A stretch of 10,669 bases of DNA from assembly GCA_018676385.1 (NCBI GenBank), contig JABHEX010000222.1, positions 1-10,669 of the forward strand, in the 5' to 3' direction. Source of the stretch: Akkermansiaceae bacterium (GTDB lineage: Bacteria > Verrucomicrobiota > Verrucomicrobiia > Verrucomicrobiales > Akkermansiaceae). The notes under the pieces are model-generated. The model did no database searches. It was not told the origin of the DNA and saw only the letters and a program-made list of their open reading frames with translations. Below, piece after piece: positions 1-7,541 of this stretch (position 1 is its first letter; each line of letters begins with the position of its first letter). Made by a program: the position numbers and the translations under genes.

Positions 1-366
1 AACGGCTAAAAATCCTCCACCTCTTTCAATCACAACGGCAAAAGAGCCAAGGATTAGTGTGAACAAGATAGCACCCACACGCCATGGACCTTGCAGCGAT
101 GGAAAAAAGTGATTGGTGGTTAGTTGCTTTAGTGCCGATGCGACATCACCACCTGTTAGAAATAGACACCCAGCTAATGCGCCAAGTGCAAGCCCAAGTA
201 CGACTTGTCGTGAGATGAAAATAGTCACTAAGGCCACTACTGCAGGCCAGAGCTCTTTACCCGGGGAGCCCTTAAAAGCAGATAGCCAACAACAAAAAAA
301 GAGGACAATCAGCATGACGCTCCGTAGTGTGGTCTGCCATAATGGGTCAGCTGCACGATCTTGCAT
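1..366 (-). CDS. NhaC-family Na+/H+ antiporter, N-terminal part (runs off left edge)
   Basis: This is the first 122 codons of a membrane protein read leftward; the rest lies outside the window. Translation from the ATG at 366-364 gives a short polar N-terminus, a hydrophobic helix at about residues 17-33, then a long hydrophobic stretch at about 39-70 containing WPAVVALVTIFISRQVVLG, and another helix from about residue 97 ending in VVIERGGG. A first helix, a short loop with a WPA/LPP-type entry, an R-x-V-L-x-L-x-L-G segment and a later S/E-R-x-G-G turn fit NhaC-type antiporters, which exchange external protons for cytoplasmic sodium. Family assignment is from remembered patterns. No Shine-Dalgarno motif precedes the start, but no other ATG lies just upstream in frame and the helix layout fits. 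It is on the same strand as the phospholipase D-like gene 156 bases upstream, so cotranscription is possible. Nothing ties it to the respiratory operon. A different ion transporter of the same superfamily remains possible. Confidence 0.72.
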   Translation of the reverse strand, partial: MQDRAADPLWQTTLRSVMLIVLFFCCWLSAFKGSPGKELWPAVVALVTIFISRQVVLGLALGALAGCLFLTGGDVASALKQLTTNHFFPSLQGPWRVGAILFTLILGSFAVVIERGGGFLAV

Positions 367-430
367 GGCAATAATTATGCCGCATGCTGCACTACAGGGC
401 AATCTTGGAGAACTTGTTTTTGTCTGATGT

Positions 431-447
431 CTCACAAGATTTGTGAG
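431..447. repeat. 7-bp perfect inverted repeat in the gap upstream of the antiporter gene
   Basis: CTCACAA and TTGTGAG are separated by GAT, giving a tight hairpin. Its centre is about 73 bases upstream of the antiporter start. No T-run follows on the minus strand, so it is a poor terminator for the phospholipase D-like gene. The arms hold the half-site TTGTGA, the same as in the palindrome at 1179-1196, but turned outward rather than inward. It may be an operator, an mRNA hairpin or chance. Confidence 0.35.
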
Positions 448-522
448 CCGTCTTTTAATCACGCATCGGTAAGCAGCTTTAAAATTATGATATTTGCGAG
501 CGATATCAATTCATTAACAGGC

Positions 523-1044
523 CTATGCAATCGGATCTGGGCAGTAGTCGCGGCGTTGGCATTTTTGACAAAGGTCGCCGAGGTAAAGAGAATCGATCCA
601 GTCAAGCAGGGGGGTGAGGTGGTGTGGTGCGTCGGTGAGAAAACCGGCCTCGAAGTTTCTTTTGTTTGAGTTTTTGGCGCCCATGCCGGCACCGGTAAGA
701 TTGGGTGATCCTATGAAGGCTGATGTTCCATCGACAATAATAGCTTTGGTGTGGATGCGCGGGCAGAGAATGCGCTCGAACAGGTCACTCTCAAGTAGCG
801 ACGGATATTTATCAAAATCATCGCGAAACCGGGGTCCTGGTTCCTTGGCGTGGAAGAGTCGGACGGCGATGCCATTTTGCACCAGATCAGAGAGCACTTC
901 GAGAAACGGGACAAATCTCTTTCCTTTGGCTACGTGCATGTCTTTGAGGTCGGCGGTGACGATCCAGAGAAATTGCCGCGCAGCTGGAATCATTTCTTTG
1001 ATCACCCGTTGGTGGATGTTTTCATTCAGGATAAGCTCGGTCAT
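523..1044 (-). CDS. Small phospholipase D-like protein with one HKD motif and a Cys-rich C-terminus
   Basis: A 173-residue protein of the phospholipase D superfamily, whose members hydrolyse or transfer phosphodiester bonds through a phospho-histidine intermediate. The catalytic motif is visible as H98-x-K100-x4-D105 (HTKAIIVD), followed by the usual G-S-x-N turn (GSPN, about 112-115) and an acidic residue in the N-F-E-A-G stretch (E132). Only one HKD motif is present, so, as in the Nuc-type subfamily, an active site would need a homodimer. No signal peptide or membrane helix is seen, suggesting a cytoplasmic protein. The last 15 residues hold C159-x2-C162-x5-C168, which could bind zinc or iron; this is inference. 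The substrate (lipid, nucleic acid or other) cannot be told. The start is the first ATG in frame and lacks a Shine-Dalgarno motif. The gene diverges from actA across a 174-base control region. A link to respiration is not indicated. Confidence 0.85.
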   Translation of the reverse strand: MTELILNENIHQRVIKEMIPAARQFLWIVTADLKDMHVAKGKRFVPFLEVLSDLVQNGIAVRLFHAKEPGPRFRDDFDKYPSLLESDLFERILCPRIHTKAIIVDGTSAFIGSPNLTGAGMGAKNSNKRNFEAGFLTDAPHHLTPLLDWIDSLYLGDLCQKCQRRDYCPDPIA

Positions 1045-1131
1045 GATGGAGAGTTTCAGATTAAAGATACAGGGGAAGTTTTTACTTAAACAATCCTCAT
1101 TAAGGGTGTCTCAAGCACTTTGAAAAATTGT

Positions 1132-1162
1132 AGATTCAAAAACAACTTAGACGTTTGAATCT
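1132..1162. repeat. 9-bp inverted repeat in the divergent control region
   Basis: AGATTCAAA (1132-1140) and TTTGAATCT (1154-1162) are perfectly complementary around a 13-base centre, and TTT follows the right arm. The repeat lies between the two divergent genes, 57 bases before actA. It could be a regulator site with arms about two helical turns apart, or a weak transcript hairpin. No plus-strand gene ends here, so a terminator role would apply only to unseen upstream transcription. Confidence 0.4.
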
Positions 1163-1178
1163 TTTCAAAAATTTTTGC

Positions 1179-1196
1179 TTGTGAAATTATTCACAA
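1179..1196. promoter_or_regulatory. CRP/FNR-superfamily-type palindrome before the ACIII operon
   Basis: TTGTGAAATTATTCACAA is a palindrome with perfect 7-base arms (TTGTGAA and TTCACAA) around ATTA. It contains TGTGA-N6-TCACA, the classical CRP-type consensus, with no mismatch. It ends 22 bases before the actA ATG. In that place it would lie downstream of, or overlap, most possible promoters for actA, which favours repression or roadblock unless the transcript starts very close to the ATG. It is about 143 bases upstream of the divergent phospholipase D-like start, a distance compatible with activation of that gene. No convincing sigma-70 pair was found around it. The regulator is not in the window. 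Confidence 0.55.
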
Positions 1197-1218
1197 ACAT
1201 TAGTAAACGCCTGACGCC

Positions 1219-1950
1219 ATGGCTAATTTTTTCCCACGCTGGACCAATTTACTGCCGCTCAAGATCGCGGTATGCCTCATTTTCATAGTTTTGGGCCTCA
1301 CTGCGGCCTTCTCATATTATGCGACGCCTAAGGCGCAACGTGTTGGTTATCAACCAGATCAACCGATTGCATACGATCATGATCTGCACGCAAACCAACT
1401 GGGTATTGATTGCCGATATTGCCACAGCTCCGTGGACAAATCTGCTAGCGCAGGCGTGCCAACTGCAAACACTTGTTGGAATTGTCACCAGCATGTTCAA
1501 AAAGATAATCCAAAGCTAGAACCACTTCGGCGTGCAGCTGATAAAAACTATGAAAAGTATGACGGCAAGCCCATCAAGTGGGTCCGCGTCCATAAACTGC
1601 CGGATTACGCTTACTTTAGTCATCAAGCACACGTAGGGCGCGGCGTTTCTTGCAAGAGTTGTCACGGAGAAGTGCACAAGATGCGTAAAGTGCATCACGC
1701 TAAGAGCCTGAGTATGGCATTTTGTCTGGAGTGCCACCGTGAGCCAGAAAAGCATCTACGCCCACTAGAACAGGTCTACAACCTCGATTATGACGTTGTG
1801 GATTATTTGAAAGCCAAACCAGAGTTAGCCAAAGAAATAGGTTATGTCGTTGGGGATAGTTCTTCTGAGGCACAAGCAAAGCTAGGCAAACGCCTTAAGG
1901 AAAATTGGGACATACACCCTAAAGAAAGCTGTACAACCTGTCACCGCTAA
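1219..1950 (+). CDS. actA: ACIII pentaheme cytochrome c subunit ActA
   Basis: A 243-residue multiheme cytochrome c, the electron-exit subunit of Alternative Complex III. Five CxxCH heme-attachment motifs are seen at C65-H69, C86-H90, C145-H149, C169-H173 and C238-H242. Other histidines (for example H54, H57, H135, H138, H153, H159, H160) can supply distal ligands. One uncleaved hydrophobic segment at about residues 15-35 anchors the protein, with the heme domain in the periplasm. Length, five hemes and the position just before actB match the family. It is the first gene of the plus-strand operon, with actB 69 bases downstream. The start is the only nearby ATG giving the anchor helix; no Shine-Dalgarno motif precedes it. 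By family knowledge, ActA takes electrons from ActB Fe-S clusters and passes them to ActE or another soluble or anchored cytochrome. Control probably involves the palindrome just upstream. Confidence 0.95.
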   Translation: MANFFPRWTNLLPLKIAVCLIFIVLGLTAAFSYYATPKAQRVGYQPDQPIAYDHDLHANQLGIDCRYCHSSVDKSASAGVPTANTCWNCHQHVQKDNPKLEPLRRAADKNYEKYDGKPIKWVRVHKLPDYAYFSHQAHVGRGVSCKSCHGEVHKMRKVHHAKSLSMAFCLECHREPEKHLRPLEQVYNLDYDVVDYLKAKPELAKEIGYVVGDSSSEAQAKLGKRLKENWDIHPKESCTTCHR

Positions 1951-1977
1951 TTAACTCACAAAGCTTAATTAATTTTC

Positions 1978-1998
1978 TAAAAAACACCCCGTTTTTTA
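1978..1998 (+). other. AT-rich stem-loop in the actA-actB gap
   Basis: TAAAAAAC (1978-1985) pairs perfectly with GTTTTTTA (1991-1998) around the loop ACCCC, 22 bases before the actB start. The stem has a single G-C pair, and the T-run is inside the right arm. This resembles a weak attenuator or an mRNA processing or stabilising hairpin rather than a strong terminator. A downstream operon would still be read through. Confidence 0.4.
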
Positions 1999-2019
1999 AA
2001 CACACGACTTATCGATTCC

Positions 2020-5000
2020 ATGAGCGAAAAGACCACTAACCAGCCGCCGCGCATCGCTGACATGTTGCAGAAGCAAGACGGAAGCAAAATCTGGCGCAGT
2101 CTAGGTGAAAAAGAGGGAACTAAAGAATTCCAGAATGCACTCGACCGTGAGTTCCTCGAGGGAGCATCCCAAATGGAAACCGAAGAAGAGCGAGAGTTGT
2201 CGCGCCGGTCGTTTGTTAAGTTAATGGGAGCATCATCCGCGCTTGCAGGTCTGGGCCTCGCGGCGTGCCGTCGCCCTGAGGCATTGATCGTTCCTTTTGC
2301 TGATTCTCCTGAATGGCGTATTCCCGGTAAGGCACTCTATTACGCTAGTTCAATGCCACGTGCGAATGGAGCAGTGCCGCTGGTCGTGACCACGCAGGAC
2401 GGCCGGCCTACCAAGCTCGAGCCCAATAAGCGATTCGATGAGCTTGGTGGAACAGATTCCTTCACACAGGCGTCGATCCTGGACATGTATAACCCAGATC
2501 GTTCGCGTGATTTCCTATCCAAAGGTAATAAAAAGAGCCGTGCGGACTTTGAAAGTGCACTAGCAGATCTTGCGAAGCCAGACGCCAAGATTGGTTTTGT
2601 TTTTGGTGAAGATGAATCACCTACACGCAGTCGCCTTGTCAAGGAGCTGGCAGCGAAGTATGGATCAGCGAAGTTCTACAGCTACGAGCCGCTGACCGGC
2701 GAGGAGCGTAAGCAAGCAAATGCAAGTGCCTTTGGGCAGGGCGCAGACGTCGCCGCTGATTTTTCAGATGCCAAGGTGGTTCTCTCACTTGATTCAGATT
2801 TTCTCGAGCTGGACCAACAAGGACCCGTAAGTGGATTTTACAAGAATCGCTTTATTGAAGGTTCGGATTACGATAAGAAGCCAAACAAGGATGAAATGAA
2901 CCGCCTCTACGTCGTGGAAGGTGGATATAGCCTAACTGGGGGCATCGCTGATCATCGCTTACGGATTGCGCCAAGCCAAGTGGTTGCTGTGGCTGCTGAA
3001 ATTGCCAAACAACTAGGTGCTTCTATCACGGTCACCGGCCCTGACAACCTCAGCGAGGATCAAAAAATGTGGGCCAAAGGTTGTGCTGAAGATCTTGCAA
3101 ACAACAAAGGCAAGTCTGTAGTCCTTGCTGGATCCCGCCAAAGCAAGGCACTGCAAAATATTTGTATTGCCATCAACACGGTTCTTGAAAACTACAGCAA
3201 AACTCTCAAACCAGTGCTCACCGAGCGGGGTGGATATGGTGACGTCGATGAGCTTATTCAAGACCTTGATGCCAAAACGATTGATACGGTTATGCTACTT
3301 ACTCCAGCTAACCCAGTTTATGATGCGGATGGTTTTGCTGCTGCTACGAAAAACGCGACTGTAATTCAGTTGGGACTTCGCCGCAATGCCACTGCAAATG
3401 CGGCTGACTGGCATGTACCTGCTGCGCATTATCTTGAAAGCTGGGCGGATGGCAGAACATCGCTGGGCTCCTACACCGTGGTGCAGCCCATGATCCTGCC
3501 ACTCTATAACGGGGTCTCAGAGATTGACCTTCTGCTAGCACTATTGGGTGATAGCAAGCTTTTCGATTCCGATAAAGACGGTGAAAAAGCCTCACCTTCT
3601 TATGATGCAGTGCGTAAGACGTTTTCTACCATTGCTGACGGTACCGACAAGAGCTGGAAGCAACTTCTGCGTGATGGGTTCTGGAAAAAATCTACATATG
3701 CAGCGGCCGCACCGAAGGGTGGGGGAGCGGTTTCAGTGACCGTGCCTAAGCCACCATCAACAAACAGCCTTGAGGTAGTCTTTACTACCGACGGAACAAT
3801 TTATGATGGTCGTTACATCGACAACGCATGGCTTCAAGAAGCCCCCGATCCAATTACTAAAGTGTGCTGGGACAACGTTGCTATTGTTTCACCCAAAACC
3901 GCAAAGGATCTTGGCGTATACGACCGCATTCTTGAGCTTCAGCCTGACGGCAAGATTTATGGATTCATAGATGTCAAAGACAATGCGCCAGAGGCACCAG
4001 GCGGTGAAGGGCGTGATCATACTAACCCGATCGTTAAAATCAGCGTCAATGGGCGTGAGATCGAAGTGCCTGTAATAGTTGGATTTGGTCATGCCGATAA
4101 TATAATTTCAATTTCTCTCGGTTACGGACAAGGTTATGACGAGCACAATGACTGGGGAATAGAAGCCTCAAATGAAAAAGACGTTGGCCTCGTGGGTATA
4201 AATCGTGGTTTCAATGCCTATGCGCTGCGTACTAGCGAGTTTTCCTATATTGCCAACGGAGGTAAGGTAAAAGATCTCGATAAAGACTACCCAATAGCGA
4301 TGACACAAGAGCACCATGCCATGTATGGCCGCGCGCTTGCTCGTGAGATCTCTACACTCGAAGACGATCATAAAGGGGACTTTGATACTCAGTATGACAA
4401 AGTACAAAAGCAGGGAATGGATTCCCACGCTCCAGAAAACATATCCCTATATAAACACAAAGGGTCTGACACTTGGCATGACAAGAAAAACGGCGCCGAG
4501 AAACACCTCTACGATGAACGCCAGCAGTGGGCGATGACTATAGACCTAAACAATTGTGTCGGCTGTAACGCCTGTCTTGTAGCATGTCAGGCAGAAAACA
4601 ATATCCCCGTCGTTGGTAAAGAGCAGGTTGCAATTGGCCGTGAGATGCATTGGATCCGCATGGATCGTTACTTTGCCGCTGTCGATGGAGATGAAGACAA
4701 TCCTGAGATGATTCCGCAGCCGGTAGCCTGCGTCCAGTGTGAGGCTGCGCCGTGTGAGACTGTCTGCCCAGTGAATGCCACGGTTCACTCTGAAGACGGC
4801 TTAAACACAATGGCATATAACCGCTGCATCGGTACCCGTTACTGTGCGAACAACTGCCCATACAAAGCGCGTCGATTTAATTTCTTTGACTACAACAAGC
4901 GTAATCCGCTGATTGAGAAAAACCTCTACAAGGGACCTGGTGGAACTAAAGCCGTTGGCGAGGCACCTCATCTTCAGCGTAACCCAAACGTCTCTGTCCG

Positions 5001-5406
5001 GATGCGAGGTGTGATGGAGAAATGCACATACTGCGTTCAGCGGATTCAGAAAGCCAAAGGCGATGTTAAGAGCAACCTCAAGAAAAAGGCAACACTCGCT
5101 GGCGGATCATCCGCGGATGTTAAGATCGGCCCTGACGAACTGCGCCCCAAAACTGATATCGTTCGGACTGCTTGTCAGGATGCTTGCCCGTCTAGTGCCA
5201 TTGTATTTGGTAACATACTGGACCCCAAGGCGAAGATCAGCCGCATCAAAACGGCAGACAACAAACTTAAAATCAACCGCGCATATGACTTACTCAACTA
5301 CATTGGAACCTTGCCGCGCACTAGCTATCTTGCGCGCGTGAAGAATCCAAATCCCAGTATGCCCCGAGCAAAAGTCATAGGGCGTGCCACGATAAACATG
5401 CACTAA
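2020..5406 (+). CDS. actB: ACIII Fe-S / molybdopterin-enzyme-like subunit ActB
   Basis: An 1128-residue exported protein joining a molybdopterin-oxidoreductase-like region (about residues 85-780) to a ferredoxin-like region with four Fe-S sites. The N-terminus has the extended Tat leader of this family: a conserved block around W25-R26-S27-L28 before the twin-arginine motif S61-R62-R63-S64-F65, then a hydrophobic run ending L80-A81-A82-C83, a good lipobox. Cluster cysteines run C846/C849/C852/C856, C904/C907/C912/C916, C936/C942/C946, C1002/C1005 and C1052/C1056. These are shared among the sites as in NrfC/PsrB-type proteins. By family knowledge the first domain has lost its molybdenum cofactor, and the clusters ([3Fe-4S] plus three [4Fe-4S]) carry electrons from ActC to ActA on the periplasmic side. 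actC follows 42 bases on. The reading frame is intact and the length is near or slightly above the family norm. Fusion of the two domains is normal for ActB. Confidence 0.95.
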   Translation: MSEKTTNQPPRIADMLQKQDGSKIWRSLGEKEGTKEFQNALDREFLEGASQMETEEERELSRRSFVKLMGASSALAGLGLAACRRPEALIVPFADSPEWRIPGKALYYASSMPRANGAVPLVVTTQDGRPTKLEPNKRFDELGGTDSFTQASILDMYNPDRSRDFLSKGNKKSRADFESALADLAKPDAKIGFVFGEDESPTRSRLVKELAAKYGSAKFYSYEPLTGEERKQANASAFGQGADVAADFSDAKVVLSLDSDFLELDQQGPVSGFYKNRFIEGSDYDKKPNKDEMNRLYVVEGGYSLTGGIADHRLRIAPSQVVAVAAEIAKQLGASITVTGPDNLSEDQKMWAKGCAEDLANNKGKSVVLAGSRQSKALQNICIAINTVLENYSKTLKPVLTERGGYGDVDELIQDLDAKTIDTVMLLTPANPVYDADGFAAATKNATVIQLGLRRNATANAADWHVPAAHYLESWADGRTSLGSYTVVQPMILPLYNGVSEIDLLLALLGDSKLFDSDKDGEKASPSYDAVRKTFSTIADGTDKSWKQLLRDGFWKKSTYAAAAPKGGGAVSVTVPKPPSTNSLEVVFTTDGTIYDGRYIDNAWLQEAPDPITKVCWDNVAIVSPKTAKDLGVYDRILELQPDGKIYGFIDVKDNAPEAPGGEGRDHTNPIVKISVNGREIEVPVIVGFGHADNIISISLGYGQGYDEHNDWGIEASNEKDVGLVGINRGFNAYALRTSEFSYIANGGKVKDLDKDYPIAMTQEHHAMYGRALAREISTLEDDHKGDFDTQYDKVQKQGMDSHAPENISLYKHKGSDTWHDKKNGAEKHLYDERQQWAMTIDLNNCVGCNACLVACQAENNIPVVGKEQVAIGREMHWIRMDRYFAAVDGDEDNPEMIPQPVACVQCEAAPCETVCPVNATVHSEDGLNTMAYNRCIGTRYCANNCPYKARRFNFFDYNKRNPLIEKNLYKGPGGTKAVGEAPHLQRNPNVSVRMRGVMEKCTYCVQRIQKAKGDVKSNLKKKATLAGGSSADVKIGPDELRPKTDIVRTACQDACPSSAIVFGNILDPKAKISRIKTADNKLKINRAYDLLNYIGTLPRTSYLARVKNPNPSMPRAKVIGRATINMH

Positions 5407-5448
5407 GTGTTCGATCCAAAGTTTAATAATTAATTCCAACTAACAATC

Positions 5449-6915
5449 ATGTCGCACGACACGACCATAGAAAAAGACCCAAATAAGCCGGTGATCCCGG
5501 TCATGGAGCGTGAGAAGTTGATTCTCAACGGCCGTTCATACAACTGGATCACGGAGCGCATCTGCGGTATTCTGGAAAATAAGCAACCCGCAATTTGGTG
5601 GTTCTTATTTATTCCAAGTCTCATCATCGCCATCGTAGGTGTGGGTGGGGGGCTCTTTTACCTTGTATCAACTGGTGTTGGGGTTTGGGGCAACAGCAAC
5701 CGTACAATGTGGGGTTGGCCGATTGTGAACTTTGTGTTCTGGATTGGTATTGGGCACGCGGGCACACTCATTTCTGCGATTCTTTTCCTGACTCGCCAGA
5801 ATTGGCGGACGTCTATTAACCGCGCGGCGGAAGCGATGACTATTTTTGCAGTATGTTGTGCGGGAATTTACCCGATGTTCCACGTTGGTCGTCTTTGGAT
5901 GGTATGGTTTTTAGCGCCGATCCCTAACGCAAACGCGATCTGGCAGAATTTTAAGTCCCCACTTCTTTGGGATGTTTTTGCAGTATCGACCTATTTTACG
6001 ATATCTTTAATCTTTTGGTATCTGGGAATGGTTCCCGATCTTGCAACTATCCGTGACCGTGCAAAACCTGGCCTGCGTAAGTTGCTTTATGGTATATTTG
6101 CACTTGGCTGGCGTGGAGGTAACCGCCAGTGGAGCCATTACGAGGTAGCCTATCTTTTACTTGCCGCGCTCTCTACGCCACTGGTGTTATCTGTGCACTC
6201 TGTAGTATCATTTGACTTCGCAACCTCCGTAGTGCCAGGCTGGCATACAACGATTTTTCCACCCTATTTTGTCGCAGGTGCCGTCTTTGGCGGCTTTGCC
6301 ATGGTGCTTACCATCATGATTCCAGCACGTTATATTTATGGTCTTCAAGATCTCATCACGATGAAGCACATCGAGAACATGGCGAAGATTATCCTGCTTA
6401 CAGGAACGATCGTTGGTTATGCCTACTTGATGGAGCTGTTTGTCGCGTTTTACTCTGGCGCCAAGTATGAAGGTGCCGCATTCTATTATCGAATAGCTGG
6501 CCCTTACTGGTGGGCATATCTTGCGATGATGTCGTGTAACGTGCTCTCACCGCAGTTGTTCTGGTTTAAATACTGCCGTGAAAATCTTTGGGTGGTCATG
6601 GGCGTATGCATGTGTGTGAACGCCGGCATGTGGTTCGAGCGCTTCGTCATTATAGTAACCACGCTACCTCGAATGTGGCTGCCCGGTGATTGGAAATATT
6701 ACAATCCTAGCTGGGTAGATATTCTTACTTATGTCGGAACCATCGGACTATTTTTGACCCTCTTCCTTCTGTTCCTCAAGTTCTTGCCATGCATCAACAT
6801 TGCTGAGGTGAAGTGGACATTACCACAGAGTGATCCACACCATGATGACAAGGAAGACCTTGATGATCAAGGTGTCGAGGCTGTCCCTGCATACCAGCAC
6901 GAGTTAAATGCCTAA
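5449..6915 (+). CDS. actC: ACIII NrfD/PsrC-like quinol-oxidising membrane subunit ActC
   Basis: A 488-residue polytopic membrane protein of the NrfD/PsrC family, the expected quinol site of the complex. Hydrophobic helices are spread over about residues 48-440; the first is WWFLFIPSLIIAIVGVGGG. The N-terminal 45 residues and the Asp/Glu/His-rich C-terminal 35 residues are polar. H145 (in FHVGR) and D175 (in WDVFAVSTY) are 30 residues apart. That matches the spacing of His139/Asp169, which I recall as the proposed quinol and proton residues of the Rhodothermus marinus complex. H103 (GIGHAG) is a further buried candidate. The segment with FDFATSVVPGWH at about 260-271 is typical of ActC. It sits between actB (42-base gap) and actD (35-base gap), the canonical order. 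The start gives the normal cytoplasmic leader. Confusion with ActF is unlikely, since both are present in order. Confidence 0.93.
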   Translation: MSHDTTIEKDPNKPVIPVMEREKLILNGRSYNWITERICGILENKQPAIWWFLFIPSLIIAIVGVGGGLFYLVSTGVGVWGNSNRTMWGWPIVNFVFWIGIGHAGTLISAILFLTRQNWRTSINRAAEAMTIFAVCCAGIYPMFHVGRLWMVWFLAPIPNANAIWQNFKSPLLWDVFAVSTYFTISLIFWYLGMVPDLATIRDRAKPGLRKLLYGIFALGWRGGNRQWSHYEVAYLLLAALSTPLVLSVHSVVSFDFATSVVPGWHTTIFPPYFVAGAVFGGFAMVLTIMIPARYIYGLQDLITMKHIENMAKIILLTGTIVGYAYLMELFVAFYSGAKYEGAAFYYRIAGPYWWAYLAMMSCNVLSPQLFWFKYCRENLWVVMGVCMCVNAGMWFERFVIIVTTLPRMWLPGDWKYYNPSWVDILTYVGTIGLFLTLFLLFLKFLPCINIAEVKWTLPQSDPHHDDKEDLDDQGVEAVPAYQHELNA

Positions 6916-6950
6916 TAATCAAAATTTTTAATCCAAACACCAAGTTCTCA

Positions 6951-7502
6951 ATGACTGCAAAACGCGTTTACGGTTACCTTGCCGAATTTAAAAGTGCCTC
7001 CGCTCTCTACAAAGCCGCGGAAAAGGTGCGTGATGCTGGACACAAAAAGTGGGATTGTTATTCACCTTATCCTATCCATGGTCTAGATGGCGCGATGGGG
7101 ATGAAAAAATCCATCTTGCCCTACCTTGTGTTCTTTGGCGGAACCTTGGGTATTATAACCGCGTTTTGTCTGGCATACACCACGCAGGTCGTATTATACC
7201 CGACAATTGTGCAGGCGAAACCTGCTAACATTTTTACCACGGCTGCCTTCTTCCCCATCATGTTTGAGTTGACGATTCTTTTTTCTGGTTTCACCACGCT
7301 CTTCGGGCTGTTGGCATTGATGGGGCTGCCGAGATTAAATCATCCATTATTTGAGAGCCGGCAGTTTGCGCGCGCGACAGATGACGGGTTTTTCATTGCA
7401 ATCGAAGCACGCGATCCACGGTTTTCCTCCGAGGAAACAAAAACGCTTTTAGAAGACGCCGGGGGATCAAATATCGAACTCGTTGAAGAACCAACGGACT
7501 AA
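6951..7502 (+). CDS. actD: ACIII small membrane subunit ActD (DUF3341)
   Basis: A 183-residue protein matching the DUF3341 family of ACIII. It has a soluble N-terminal part with the typical G-Y-L-A-E-F entry (about 8-13) and the Y-S-P-Y-P-I-H-G-L-D-x-A-M-G block (about 37-50). Two transmembrane helices follow at about 54-82 and 100-127, joined by a loop, and then a soluble tail ending in an acidic stretch. Family knowledge places it as a structural subunit on the cytoplasmic side with two helices packed against ActC; no cofactor is known or seen. It is 35 bases after actC and 39 before actE. Length is ordinary. The ATG at 6951 is the natural start, and the region before it has no Shine-Dalgarno motif. 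Confidence 0.93.
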   Translation: MTAKRVYGYLAEFKSASALYKAAEKVRDAGHKKWDCYSPYPIHGLDGAMGMKKSILPYLVFFGGTLGIITAFCLAYTTQVVLYPTIVQAKPANIFTTAAFFPIMFELTILFSGFTTLFGLLALMGLPRLNHPLFESRQFARATDDGFFIAIEARDPRFSSEETKTLLEDAGGSNIELVEEPTD

Positions 7503-7541
7503 CTTTTTATTACTTAAACTTCACTTCTTACCTCACACAAA

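Noticed and set aside
484..509. Sigma-70-like pair on the minus strand (TTGATA and CATAAT) upstream of the antiporter gene
   Set aside because: Each box has only one mismatch, but the spacer is 14 bases, shorter than the usual 16-18, so the match may be chance in AT-rich DNA.
113..1123. Plus-strand open frames at 113-427, 361-669 and 614-1123
   Set aside because: They lie opposite the antiporter and phospholipase D-like genes, have no family motifs, and show the compositional pattern of antisense shadows. The minus-strand reading gives membrane helices and an intact HKD motif.
2260..4360. Possible active molybdenum enzyme in the ActB N-terminal domain
   Set aside because: The complete ACIII context shows it to be ActB, whose molybdopterin-like domain is known to have lost the cofactor.
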